From the NCBI GenBank assembly GCA_019748195.1, contig JAIEPW010000005.1, forward strand, positions 1 through 64,000: a stretch of DNA of 64,000 nt, in the 5' to 3' direction. A program made the translations under genes and the position numbers. The notes below the pieces were generated by a model. It was not told the DNA's origin. It made no database searches and saw only the letters and a program-made list of their open reading frames with translations. The stretch comes from Bryobacteraceae bacterium. Its GTDB lineage: Bacteria; Acidobacteriota; Terriglobia; Bryobacterales; Bryobacteraceae. Below are positions 9,112 to 17,560 of the stretch, one piece after another (the first letter of the stretch is position 1; each line of letters opens with the position of its first letter).

Positions 9112-9181
9112 CGGACGGGCCGAAACCGGCGGCCGACGGGCGCGAACCACCGGTTGCTTTCTTCTTCCGACGGCCCGTCCG
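9112..9181 (+). promoter_or_regulatory. Nested hairpin in the leader of the glycine cleavage operon
   Basis: A perfect 11-bp inverted repeat (CGGACGGGCCG at 9112-9122 and CGGCCCGTCCG at 9171-9181) encloses a second one (AACCGG at 9124-9129 and CCGGTT at 9150-9155). The structure ends 20 bases before the gcvT start. It lacks the conserved core of the known glycine riboswitch that I would recognise, so its role is undefined; it could also be the operator region between the divergent PIG-L and gcvT genes. Confidence 0.35.
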
Positions 9182-9201
9182 TGTGCTAGATTGATTCTTT
9201 C

Positions 9202-10305
9202 ATGACCCAGCCCGTTGCCCTCAAGACCACGCCGCTGAATGGAGCTCATCGACGCCTGGGCGCCAAGATGGTCGATTTCGGCGGTTGGGACATGCCCGTG
9301 AGCTACTCGGGCGTGCTGGAGGAACATCACGCAGTACGCCGCAGGGTGGGGCTGTTCGATGTCAGCCACATGGGCGAAATCGAGGTCCGCGGTCCGGAAG
9401 CGCTGCGACTGGTCAACTACGTCTCGTCGAACAATGCGGAGAAACTGAAGATCGGCCAGGCGCACTACTCCGGGTTGCTATATGAGCACGGTGGATTCGT
9501 GGACGACATTTTGGTCCACAAGGTGGCGGACGACCATTATTTCATTTGTGTGAACGCGACCTGCCAGGACAAGGATTTCGAGCACATCCGCTCCTACAAC
9601 CAGTTCGACTGCGAGGTGGAGAACGCGGGTCCGCGCTATGCGCAATTGGCCATCCAGGGTCCGAAGGCGCTGAGCACGTTGGCCAGGTTGACCTCCACCG
9701 ATCTGAACGCGATCAAGTATTACCATTTCGTGGACGGCGAGGTGTCGGGTACGTGGGCGCGGATCGCGCGCACGGGCTACACCGGGGAAGATGGCTTCGA
9801 GATCTATGTCGCGCCGGACCAGGCGGAGCGGATCTGGAATGAAGTGCTGGCGGCGGGCGAGGAGTTCGGCATTCTGCCCGTAGGTCTGGGCGCGCGCAAC
9901 ACGCTGCGCCTGGAAGCGAAAATGGCGCTCTACGGCCACGAGATCGACGCGACGCTGACGCCGCTGGAAGCGGATCTGGCGTGGATCGCGAAGATGGACA
10001 AGAGCGGTTTCGTGGGCCGCGCGGCGCTGGAGAAGCAGCTGGCGGAAGGCATCACGCGCAAGCTGGCGGGCTTCGAAATGACCGGCCGCGGCATCGGACG
10101 GGACGGCTACGAGGTCCTGCTGGACGGCAAACCGGCGGGCTGGGTGACGTCCGGCGGGCCTGCTCCCACCCTGAACAAAAACATCGGATTGTGCTACTTG
10201 CCCGTGGACAAGGCGGTCCCGGGCCGGGCGATTCAGATCATGATCCGCAACCAGCCCGTGGATGCCGTCACGGCGCCAACCCCTTTCTACAAGCGAGCCA
10301 AATAG
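9202..10305 (+). CDS. gcvT: Glycine cleavage system T protein (aminomethyltransferase)
   Basis: The T protein transfers the aminomethyl group carried on lipoyl-H protein to tetrahydrofolate, releasing ammonia and 5,10-methylene-THF. The 367-aa product matches full-length GcvT: N-terminal LGAKMVDFGGWDMPV, LFDVSHMGEI, the catalytic-Asp region GGFVDDILVHKV, the ARTGYTGEDGFEIYV folate-site segment, and a C-terminal beta-barrel domain (from about 280) ending in VTAPTPFYKR. It is the first gene of gcvT-gcvH-gcvPA-gcvPB, 3 bases ahead of gcvH. The L protein (dihydrolipoyl dehydrogenase) is not in the window. Confidence 0.97.
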   Translation: MTQPVALKTTPLNGAHRRLGAKMVDFGGWDMPVSYSGVLEEHHAVRRRVGLFDVSHMGEIEVRGPEALRLVNYVSSNNAEKLKIGQAHYSGLLYEHGGFVDDILVHKVADDHYFICVNATCQDKDFEHIRSYNQFDCEVENAGPRYAQLAIQGPKALSTLARLTSTDLNAIKYYHFVDGEVSGTWARIARTGYTGEDGFEIYVAPDQAERIWNEVLAAGEEFGILPVGLGARNTLRLEAKMALYGHEIDATLTPLEADLAWIAKMDKSGFVGRAALEKQLAEGITRKLAGFEMTGRGIGRDGYEVLLDGKPAGWVTSGGPAPTLNKNIGLCYLPVDKAVPGRAIQIMIRNQPVDAVTAPTPFYKRAK

Positions 10306-10308
10306 ATC

Positions 10309-10689
10309 ATGTATCCGGAAAACTTCCATTACACGAAAGAACACGAATGGGTGCGGGTGGACGCCGAGGTGGGCGTGATCGGGATCACCGACCACGCGCA
10401 GAAGGAACTTGGCGACATCGTGTACGTGGATCTGCCGAAGGTCGGCACGGTGGCCGAGCAGGGCAAGACGCTGGGCTCGGTGGAGTCGGTGAAGGCGGTG
10501 AGCGACATTTACTCGCCCGTCTCGGGCGAAGTGGTGGAGATCAACGAATTGCTGGCGTCGGCGCCGGAGAAACTGAACGAAGATCCGCATGGCGGCGCAT
10601 GGCTTGTTAAAATCAAGTTGTCGGCCCCGGATGAAATAAAGCAACTGATGTCCGCTTCCGACTATCAGAAATATATCGGGGCGGAGTAA
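10309..10689 (+). CDS. gcvH: Glycine cleavage system H protein (lipoyl carrier)
   Basis: A 126-aa lipoyl-domain protein that shuttles the aminomethyl intermediate between P, T and L proteins. The lipoyl-lysine is K62 in GSVESVKAVSDIYSPVSGEV, and the HEWVRVD and GITDHAQKELGDIVYVDLP segments are standard for GcvH. It starts 3 bases after the gcvT stop. The 131-base gap to gcvPA is the largest inside the operon and contains small GC-rich palindromes such as GCTCGCGCGCGAGC. Confidence 0.97.
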   Translation: MYPENFHYTKEHEWVRVDAEVGVIGITDHAQKELGDIVYVDLPKVGTVAEQGKTLGSVESVKAVSDIYSPVSGEVVEINELLASAPEKLNEDPHGGAWLVKIKLSAPDEIKQLMSASDYQKYIGAE

Positions 10690-10820
10690 CCCCGGCGCTC
10701 CCCGCGGAGCAGCCGGCCCCGCGCCGGATCGCTTTGTCGTTTCGAGAAGATGGCGGGCTCGCGCGCGAGCGTATCGCCCGAGCCGGTTCCCCACCCGGCT
10801 CCCTGGATGGTTAATTCAAA

Positions 10821-12137
10821 TTGCGCTACCTACCGAAGTCCGACTCCGAGCGCCAGGAGATGCTGCGTGTCATCGGCGCTGAATCCATCGACAGCCTGTT
10901 CGAGCATTTGCCGGAAAACGCCCGGCTGAACCGGCCTCTGGACATTCCACCCGGCAAGTCCGAGTTCGAGATTGTCGAGCATTTTCGCGCCCGCGGCGAG
11001 GAGAACGCCATCGGCTACGCGAACTTCCTGGGCGCCGGGGTGTATCACCATTACCGCCCGGTGGTTTGCGACGTCATCGTGTCGCGAGGCGAGTTCCTCA
11101 CGTCCTACACGCCGTACCAGGCGGAGATCGCGCAAGGCACCCTCACGCAGATCTTCGAATTCCAGACCATGATCTGCCAGTTGACCGGCATGGACGTGGC
11201 CAACGCCTCGATGTACGACGGCTCGTCGGCCGTGCCGGAAGCGGCGATGATGGCCGTACGCGCCACCGGCCGGGACAAGATTCTGGTGGCGCGCACGGTG
11301 CATCCGGAATATCGCGAGGTGCTGCGGACGTACGCGCGATATCAAGGTATGCCGGTGGAGGAGTTCGGCTACGACGGCGAAACGGGCGAGATCGATCTGA
11401 ACGAGCTGGAAGCGAAGGTGGACGAGCATACCGCGGGCGTCATCATCCAGTCGCCGAATTTCTTCGGGATCGTGGAGGGCGTGGGGAACGCGGCCGGGAT
11501 CGCCCACAAAAAGGGGGCGCTGCTCATCGACATCTTCACGGAAGCCGTGGCGCTGGGGTTGATGGAACCGCCGCGGCAGGCCGACATTGTCGCGGGCGAG
11601 CTGCAGAGCTTCGCCATCCCGCCCAGCTACGGCGGCCCGTTCGCCGGCATCATCGCCACCAAGGAGAAGTTCATCCGGCAGATTCCGGGCCGGCTGGTCG
11701 GCGAGACCAAGGACGCAAACGGCAAGCGCGCCTTCTGCCTGACGCTCTCCACGCGCGAGCAGCACATCCGCCGGGAGAAAGCGACCTCCAATATCTGCAC
11801 CAATCAGGCGCTGATCGCGCTGATGGCGACCGTCTATCTGTCGCTATACGGCAAGCAGGGGCTGCGCGAGTTGGCGCATCAGAATCTGTCGAAAGCCCAT
11901 TACCTGGCGTCGAAGCTTCCGCTGAAATTCCAGGGGCGATTCTTCAATGAGTTCGTCGCGCAGGGCAACGGGCGGAGCGTGGAGGCGGTGAACCAGGACC
12001 TGCTGGAAAAGAAGATCATCGGCGGGCTCCCGCTGGAACGCTATTACCCCGAACTGAAGAACACGATGCTGCTGTGCTGCACGGAGATGTCGCGGCGCAA
12101 CCACATGGATGAACTGGCGGAGGTTTTCGCAAAGTAA
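10821..12137 (+). CDS. gcvPA: Glycine dehydrogenase (decarboxylating) subunit 1
   Basis: The alpha half of the two-subunit P protein, which decarboxylates glycine on pyridoxal phosphate together with GcvPB. The 438-aa product shows the GcvPA N-terminus ([14 protein letters not shown]), the [20 protein letters not shown] segment, [13 protein letters not shown] and the [10 protein letters not shown] region. The start is a TTG at 10821; no in-frame ATG lies close upstream and the residues after TTG match the family N-terminus. The TAA shares its last A with the ATG of gcvPB (TAATG), implying translational coupling in equal amounts. Confidence 0.96.
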   Translation: MRYLPKSDSERQEMLRVIGAESIDSLFEHLPENARLNRPLDIPPGKSEFEIVEHFRARGEENAIGYANFLGAGVYHHYRPVVCDVIVSRGEFLTSYTPYQAEIAQGTLTQIFEFQTMICQLTGMDVANASMYDGSSAVPEAAMMAVRATGRDKILVARTVHPEYREVLRTYARYQGMPVEEFGYDGETGEIDLNELEAKVDEHTAGVIIQSPNFFGIVEGVGNAAGIAHKKGALLIDIFTEAVALGLMEPPRQADIVAGELQSFAIPPSYGGPFAGIIATKEKFIRQIPGRLVGETKDANGKRAFCLTLSTREQHIRREKATSNICTNQALIALMATVYLSLYGKQGLRELAHQNLSKAHYLASKLPLKFQGRFFNEFVAQGNGRSVEAVNQDLLEKKIIGGLPLERYYPELKNTMLLCCTEMSRRNHMDELAEVFAK

Positions 12138-13639
12138 TGGAGAAGAAGGTACGGTCCCACATATCGCAGAATGAGCCGCTGCTGTTTGAGCTGAGCTCGC
12201 CCGGCAAGATCGGTTACCAGTTGCCGGACCTGGACGTCCCGGCGGTGGATCCGGAGAAGGCGCTGGGCGCCGGCCAGACCCGGCGCGAGATCGAGGACTT
12301 TCCGGAGGTGAGCGAAGTGGATGTGATCCGCCACTTCACGCGCCTCTCCACGTGGAATTACGGAATCGACCTGGGGCTGTTTCCGCTGGGCTCCTGTACG
12401 ATGAAGTACAACCCCCGCGTGAACGAGCTGGTGGCTCGCACGGAAGGGCTGGCCTGGATTCACCCCTACCAGCCGGAGTCGCTGAGCCAGGGCGCGATGG
12501 AGATCATGGCGGAGCTGGAGCGCTGCCTGGCGGAGATCACCGGCATGGACGCGGTGACGCTGCAGCCCGCGGCGGGCGCGCACGGCGAATTGACGGGCGT
12601 GCTGCTGATCCGCAGCCTGCTCGAATCGAAAGGCAACCCGCGCAGGAAGATCATCGTGCCCGATTCCGCCCACGGCACCAATCCCGCCACCGCGATGATG
12701 GCCGGTTACACGGTGGAGAATTTGAAGTCGAACGACCTGGGCGTGGTGGATCCCGAGGCGCTGGCTCGCGCCGTGGACGAGAACACGGCGGCGCTGATGG
12801 TCACCAACCCGAACACGGTCGGCGTGTTCGAGGAAGAGATCGTGAAGGTGTGCGAGATCCTGCACTCCAAGGGCGCGCTGGTGTACATGGACGGCGCCAA
12901 CATGAACGCGCTGGTGGGTATCTCGCGTCCCGGCGATTTCGGCATCGACGTGATGCATCTGAACCTGCATAAGACCTTCTCGACGCCGCATGGCGGAGGC
13001 GGTCCAGGGTCGGGCGCGGTAGCGGCGAAGAAGCATTTGGAGCCGTTCCTGCCCGGGCCGCGGCTGGCTCGCAAGGGCAGCCAGTGGACCTGGAACTACG
13101 ACCTGCCGCGGTCGATCGGGCGCGTGCGGGCTTACTACGGGAACTTCGGAGTCCTGGTCCGCGCGCTGGCGTACATCATGGCGCACGGCGGACCGGGATT
13201 GCGCCGCGCCACGATGGATGCGGTGCTGAACGCCAACTACATCCGGCGGCGCCTGGAAGCGCATTACCATCTGGCCTATAAGTCGCCTTGCATGCACGAA
13301 GTGGTTTTTGGCGACGATCACCAGGCCAAGAGGGGCGTGAAGACGGGCGATATCGCCAAGCGGCTGATCGACTACGGGTTCCATCCCTACACCGTCAGCT
13401 TCCCGCTGATCGTGCACGGCGCGCTGATGATCGAGCCCACCGAGACCGAGTCCAAGCAGGAAATCGATCTGTTCTGCGACTCGTTGATCGCCATCGCGGA
13501 AGAAGTAGAGCGGGACCCCCAAATGGTATTGAAGGCGCCGCACACCACGCGCACGGCTCGCGTGGATGAAGTGTCCGCCGCGCGCCGGCCGGTAGTCCGC
13601 TGGCGGCGCGAGCCGGCGCAAAGCAAAGCGGCCGACTAG
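12137..13639 (+). CDS. gcvPB: Glycine dehydrogenase (decarboxylating) subunit 2
   Basis: The beta half of P protein, carrying the PLP Schiff-base lysine K279 in LNLHKTFSTPHGGGGPG. Other family signatures are FPLGSCTMKYNPRVNE (about 82-97) and VPDSAHGTNPATA (about 174-186). Length 500 aa is normal. The start overlaps the gcvPA stop by one base. This completes the T, H and P proteins of the glycine cleavage complex in one transcription unit; a 10-bp hairpin begins 9 bases after the stop. Confidence 0.97.
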   Translation: MEKKVRSHISQNEPLLFELSSPGKIGYQLPDLDVPAVDPEKALGAGQTRREIEDFPEVSEVDVIRHFTRLSTWNYGIDLGLFPLGSCTMKYNPRVNELVARTEGLAWIHPYQPESLSQGAMEIMAELERCLAEITGMDAVTLQPAAGAHGELTGVLLIRSLLESKGNPRRKIIVPDSAHGTNPATAMMAGYTVENLKSNDLGVVDPEALARAVDENTAALMVTNPNTVGVFEEEIVKVCEILHSKGALVYMDGANMNALVGISRPGDFGIDVMHLNLHKTFSTPHGGGGPGSGAVAAKKHLEPFLPGPRLARKGSQWTWNYDLPRSIGRVRAYYGNFGVLVRALAYIMAHGGPGLRRATMDAVLNANYIRRRLEAHYHLAYKSPCMHEVVFGDDHQAKRGVKTGDIAKRLIDYGFHPYTVSFPLIVHGALMIEPTETESKQEIDLFCDSLIAIAEEVERDPQMVLKAPHTTRTARVDEVSAARRPVVRWRREPAQSKAAD

Positions 13640-13647
13640 GAACTCAT

Positions 13648-13682
13648 AATGGAAGACTGCGCGTGAAACGTGGTCTTCCATT
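13648..13682 (+). promoter_or_regulatory. Hairpin spanning the start codon of the GT-C gene
   Basis: AATGGAAGAC (13648-13657) and GTCTTCCATT (13673-13682) form a perfect 10-bp stem. The 15-base loop contains the GTG start (13663-13665) of the next gene. It lies just after the gcvPB stop, so it could end the gcv transcript, or regulate translation of the next gene by hiding its start region. Confidence 0.4.
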
Positions 13683-15546
13683 TCTTCTCGCGGCGGCCCT
13701 GGTGCTGCTGCTCCGGCTGCCGTTCCTGAATCAGGCGATTCAGGGCGACGATTATTACTATCTGGCGGGCGCGCAGTACGCGCAAATCGATCCGGCGCAT
13801 CCCAACCACGCGCGATACCTGTTCCTCGGGGAGATGGTGGACATGCGCGGGCATCCGCATCCTCCCTTGAACTCCTGGACGCTGGCGGCGCTGCTGGCGT
13901 TGCTGGGCGACATCCGCGAGATCCCGTTCCACGCGGTATACGTGGTGTTCTCGCTCATCGCCGCGCTTAGCATGGCCGCGCTCGCGTTGCAATTCTCCGC
14001 GCGCCCCACGGCCGCCGTGGCGATCTTCTGCCTGACCCCTGCGTTGGTGGTGAACGGGAACTCGCTCGAATCCGACGTACCGTTCCTGGCGTTCTGGCTG
14101 GCGGCGATCGCGCTGTTCACGCGCGGTCGGATCGTGCTGTCCGCGATCTGTTCGGCGGCGGCGTCGTTGTTCGCCTATCAAGCCGTTCTGCTGGTTCCCG
14201 TGCTCGGGTTGTACTGGTGGCTGCAAAAGGAGAAGCGCCCCGTTGCGTGGCTGGCGATCTTCACCGCGCCTCTCGTCATTGGGCTGTGGCAAGTGTATGA
14301 ACGCGCGGCATCGGGCGCGTTTCCGGCGGCGGTCCTGGCGGGCTACCTGGGGCCGCTCCAGCTCCTGACCCAAAAACTGAGGAGTGCCGCGGCGTTGACT
14401 GGACACCTGGCGTGGGTCGCCTTCCCGGTGCTCGCATGGCTGGCTTCGCGCGGAGCGCCGCGCTGGGTTCCGGCCGCCGCCGCGATCGCCGGGCTGGGAG
14501 GCGCGCTGCTCGATCCGCATCCGTTGTTCTGGGCTTCGTTCGCCACCGGCGTGCTGGTTCTATGCCACGCGGCCTGGGGACTTCGCCGGCCGGAGGAGCG
14601 CTTCCTGAACGGCTGGCTTGTGATCTTCTTCGGAGCCTCGCTTGTTCTGTTTTTCGCGGGATCGGCGCGATACCTGCTGCCCCTCGCCGCCCCGCTGGCG
14701 ATCCTGATCGCGAATCGCGTTCCCGCCAGATCGATTTACGCGGGCTGCGCGGCCCAGGCCGTGCTCAGCCTCGGACTGGCCGCCGTGAACTATCAGCACT
14801 GGAACGCGTATCGCGAGTTCGCCGCGGGGCTCGCGCCGCGGATCGCCTTACACCGGACCTGGGTGACCGGCGAGTGGGGCTTGCGCCACTACCTGGAAGC
14901 CGAGGGCGCGCTTCCGCTTTCGAACGGGCGGGCGGTGCAGGGCGGGGAGATCCTGGTATCGAGCGAGCTGGCGCTGTCGCGGACCCCGGCGCTGCGGGGC
15001 GCGGCCGTGCGGCTGGAGCAGCGGGAAATCACCTCCGCGATTCCGCTGCGCATCATCTCGCTGGGCGGCCGCTCCGCGTATTCGACCGCGGCTGACGGGC
15101 TGCGTCCGTTCGACGTTTCCACCGCGCCCATCGATCGCCTGACCGCCGATCGCGTAGTGGAGCGAAAGCCCGAGCTTTCCCTGCTGGATCTGAGCAAGCC
15201 GGAATCGCGATCGCAGGTGATCGGCGGCATCTTCCCCGACGGCTGGATGGGAAGCGAGGCGCAGGTGGTTTTGAAAGCACCCCCGTCGCCTGGAAAGCTG
15301 CGGGTATCGCTCTATCTTCCGCAAGCCGCGCGGGGGGAACGAACGGTCACGCTGCTGGTGGACGGCGCGGCCGCCGCGCGAAGCGAGATCCGGGCGCCGG
15401 GCCTGCACGCGATCGAAACTCCGGACGAGATTGCGTCCACCCGCGATTCCGTGCTGGTGACCATACAGGTCAGCCGCACCTTCCGCGCCGCGCCGGACAC
15501 GCGCGACCTAGGGCTTCTGGTTCGCGAGATCGGATTCGGCCGCTAG
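13663..15546 (+). CDS. GT-C type membrane glycosyltransferase-like protein (ArnT/PMT-like)
   Basis: A 627-aa integral membrane protein with a signal-anchor start, then about ten hydrophobic segments to about residue 360, followed by a roughly 260-residue soluble C-terminal part. The first external loop carries an acidic cluster, GDDYYY (about 28-33), where polyprenyl-phosphate-sugar-using GT39/GT83 enzymes have their catalytic Asp, followed by HPHPPL. The fold is therefore likely GT-C, transferring a sugar from a lipid carrier outside the inner membrane; donor and acceptor are unknown. GTG start. Its last 39 bases overlap, antiparallel, the 3' end of the histidine-kinase gene. Confidence 0.65.
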   Translation: MKRGLPFLLAAALVLLLRLPFLNQAIQGDDYYYLAGAQYAQIDPAHPNHARYLFLGEMVDMRGHPHPPLNSWTLAALLALLGDIREIPFHAVYVVFSLIAALSMAALALQFSARPTAAVAIFCLTPALVVNGNSLESDVPFLAFWLAAIALFTRGRIVLSAICSAAASLFAYQAVLLVPVLGLYWWLQKEKRPVAWLAIFTAPLVIGLWQVYERAASGAFPAAVLAGYLGPLQLLTQKLRSAAALTGHLAWVAFPVLAWLASRGAPRWVPAAAAIAGLGGALLDPHPLFWASFATGVLVLCHAAWGLRRPEERFLNGWLVIFFGASLVLFFAGSARYLLPLAAPLAILIANRVPARSIYAGCAAQAVLSLGLAAVNYQHWNAYREFAAGLAPRIALHRTWVTGEWGLRHYLEAEGALPLSNGRAVQGGEILVSSELALSRTPALRGAAVRLEQREITSAIPLRIISLGGRSAYSTAADGLRPFDVSTAPIDRLTADRVVERKPELSLLDLSKPESRSQVIGGIFPDGWMGSEAQVVLKAPPSPGKLRVSLYLPQAARGERTVTLLVDGAAAARSEIRAPGLHAIETPDEIASTRDSVLVTIQVSRTFRAAPDTRDLGLLVREIGFGR

Positions 15547-16854
15547 CTCCGGCTCCGCCGAGGTGGCCGGCAGGTCGAACACCAGCTCCAGCCCCGGCTG
15601 CATGTTGCGGGCGATCACGGTGCCGCCGTGCAGTTCGACGGCGCGCCGGGCGATCGACAGGCCGAGGCCCACGCCGCCGCTGGAACGGTTGCGATCGGCG
15701 TCCACCCGATAGAAGGGATCGAACAGACGGGAAAGGCTTTCGGGAGGCACGCCCGGTCCGTAATCGCGGATGCGGACCAGCGCGCGGCTGGCGTAGCGCT
15801 CCGCCCGGATCTCGACGTCCGTTTCCGGCGGCGCGTAGCGGATCGCGTTGCGAATCACGTTCTCCAGGGCCCGCCGCAGCAACTCGGCGTCTCCTTCCAC
15901 GACCACCGATCCCCTCGCTTCCAGGTTCAGCCCGGCGCCGCGCGCGCGAGCCTCGATCCCGCAATCCTCCACCAGCACCGCCAGCAGTTCGTTCAGGCTG
16001 ACGGGCTCCGTGATGCGTTGCGAGGGATCGCCCTCGCTGCGGGTGACCAGCAGCAGTTCGCCCACAAGCTGATTCAGCCGGTCCGCCTCGCGCTGGATGC
16101 GATCCAAGCTCTTGGCGTCGCCCGATCTCGCCAGTTCCACGGCGACGCCGAGGCGCGCCAGGGGCGATCGCAGCTCGTGCGAGATGTCCAGCAGCAGGCG
16201 GCGCTCGGCTTTCAGCAGCGTTTCGATGCGGTCCGCCATGCGATTGAAGCTTCCGGCGAGCTGGCCGAGCTCGTCCTTGCGCTTCGTATCCGCGCGCGCG
16301 TTCAGGTCGCCTTCGCCGAAGCGCTCGAACATCCGCTGCATGTGCCGCACCGGCGAAGTCAGGTGGTGAGCCAGCACCCACACGCAAAGAACCACCAAGG
16401 CCCAGATCCACAGGGTCTCCGGCTGCGTGTACCACAGCAAGCGGCTGTTGTTCTCGCCGATCAGGAACAGCCAGTACTGCCCGTCGGAGGATGCTCGGGC
16501 GAAGGTGGCGGAATCCAGCCGCGACAACGGCCGTTCGGCGCGGATCATGCCTTCCTTCAGCAATTCGGTCCGGACCTCCCCGGTCAGCAGGTCACGCCCT
16601 TGCGCGTCGGTGAAGATCGCCTTGGATTGGATCACGCTTTCGGTGCGCTGGATTACGCCGCGCAACGCCTCGGATCCGCCCTGTTCATGGGCGTGCCGTG
16701 CCTCCTTTAAGAGGAAGTTGAGCAGCAGCGAGACCGGCGCCTGGCGCGCGTTGGGATTGTTGACGTTCAGCGCGGAGGTCAGCACGATGCCGGCGAACAC
16801 CAGAAACGCGCTGATCACGAACCATGCCAGGATCTTCGCGAACAGCGTTCTCAC
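15508..16854 (-). CDS. Sensor histidine kinase (CpxA-like architecture)
   Basis: A 448-aa membrane-bound kinase. Two membrane helices (about 8-28 and 148-166) flank a periplasmic sensor domain of about 120 residues; a HAMP domain follows (about 165-215), then the HisKA dimer with the phospho-acceptor H226 in LLDISHELRSPLARLG, and a HATPase_c domain with N-box ENVIRNAIRYAP, G1 DYGPGVP and G2 GGVGLGLSIARR. The order resembles CpxA, but orthology is not claimed. The GTG start overlaps the TGA of the upstream response-regulator gene by 4 bases (GTGA), so the pair is one unit. Confidence 0.95.
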   Translation of the reverse strand: MRTLFAKILAWFVISAFLVFAGIVLTSALNVNNPNARQAPVSLLLNFLLKEARHAHEQGGSEALRGVIQRTESVIQSKAIFTDAQGRDLLTGEVRTELLKEGMIRAERPLSRLDSATFARASSDGQYWLFLIGENNSRLLWYTQPETLWIWALVVLCVWVLAHHLTSPVRHMQRMFERFGEGDLNARADTKRKDELGQLAGSFNRMADRIETLLKAERRLLLDISHELRSPLARLGVAVELARSGDAKSLDRIQREADRLNQLVGELLLVTRSEGDPSQRITEPVSLNELLAVLVEDCGIEARARGAGLNLEARGSVVVEGDAELLRRALENVIRNAIRYAPPETDVEIRAERYASRALVRIRDYGPGVPPESLSRLFDPFYRVDADRNRSSGGVGLGLSIARRAVELHGGTVIARNMQPGLELVFDLPATSAEPELAAESDLANQKP

Positions 16855-17540
16855 ACCGCCACCTCATCCTCGGAATTCCGGCAGAACTGGTAGCCCACGC
16901 CGCGCACGGTCTTGATCAACGCGCGGTTGGTCTCCAGCTTCTTGCGCAGGTGGCTGACGTGCATGTCGATGGAGCGGTCAAACGGGGTCGCCTTGCGGTT
17001 GTACATGCTCTCCATCAGCGCGTCGCGCGACAGCACCCGCCCGGCGGACCGCATCAGCATCTCCAGGATGTCGAACTCCAGGGTGGTGACCTCCACCGGC
17101 TTGCGATCGAGAAACACTTGCCGCGTGCCCGGGTCGATCACCACTCCGTTCACTTCGAGCTTCGCGGGAGCCGGCATTCGGGCGTCGGAACGGCGCAGCA
17201 CGGCGCGGATGCGCGCCAGCAGCTCGCGCGCGTTGAACGGCTTGGGCAGGTAATCGTCGGCGCCCAGGTCCAGGCCGACGATCCGATCCTCGTCCTGCCC
17301 GCGCGCGGTCAGCATCAGCACCGGCACGCGGCTCTGCTGCCTCAGCTTCCTCAGAACGGAAAAGCCGTCCATTCCGGGCAGCATCAGGTCCAGCACCATC
17401 AGGTCCGGCGGCGCTTGCAGCGCCCGGTTCAGCCCGGCCCGGCCGTCATGTTCACAGGTGACGTCGAACCCCTCGCGCTCCAGGAACTCCTTGAGCAGCG
17501 AACACAACTCCACGTCATCGTCGATGACCAGCACTCGCAT
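16851..17540 (-). CDS. OmpR/PhoB-family response regulator
   Basis: A 229-aa transcription factor: receiver domain (1-115) with the acidic pocket at 7-9 and phospho-acceptor D51 in MVLDLMLPGMDGF, conserved Thr/Lys region (LMLTARGQ, LPKPF), then an OmpR-type winged helix (about 130-222) with DRSIDMHVSHLRKKL as the recognition-helix region and VRGVGYQF at the end. It is encoded directly upstream of the histidine kinase with a 4-base overlap and should be its cognate partner. Targets are not known. Confidence 0.96.
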   Translation of the reverse strand: MRVLVIDDDVELCSLLKEFLEREGFDVTCEHDGRAGLNRALQAPPDLMVLDLMLPGMDGFSVLRKLRQQSRVPVLMLTARGQDEDRIVGLDLGADDYLPKPFNARELLARIRAVLRRSDARMPAPAKLEVNGVVIDPGTRQVFLDRKPVEVTTLEFDILEMLMRSAGRVLSRDALMESMYNRKATPFDRSIDMHVSHLRKKLETNRALIKTVRGVGYQFCRNSEDEVAV

Positions 17541-17560
17541 TTGGTTATGAATCTATCACT

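Noticed and set aside
9025-9201. Glycine riboswitch upstream of gcvT
   Set aside because: I searched by eye for the conserved tandem aptamer core and did not find it; only simple inverted repeats are present.
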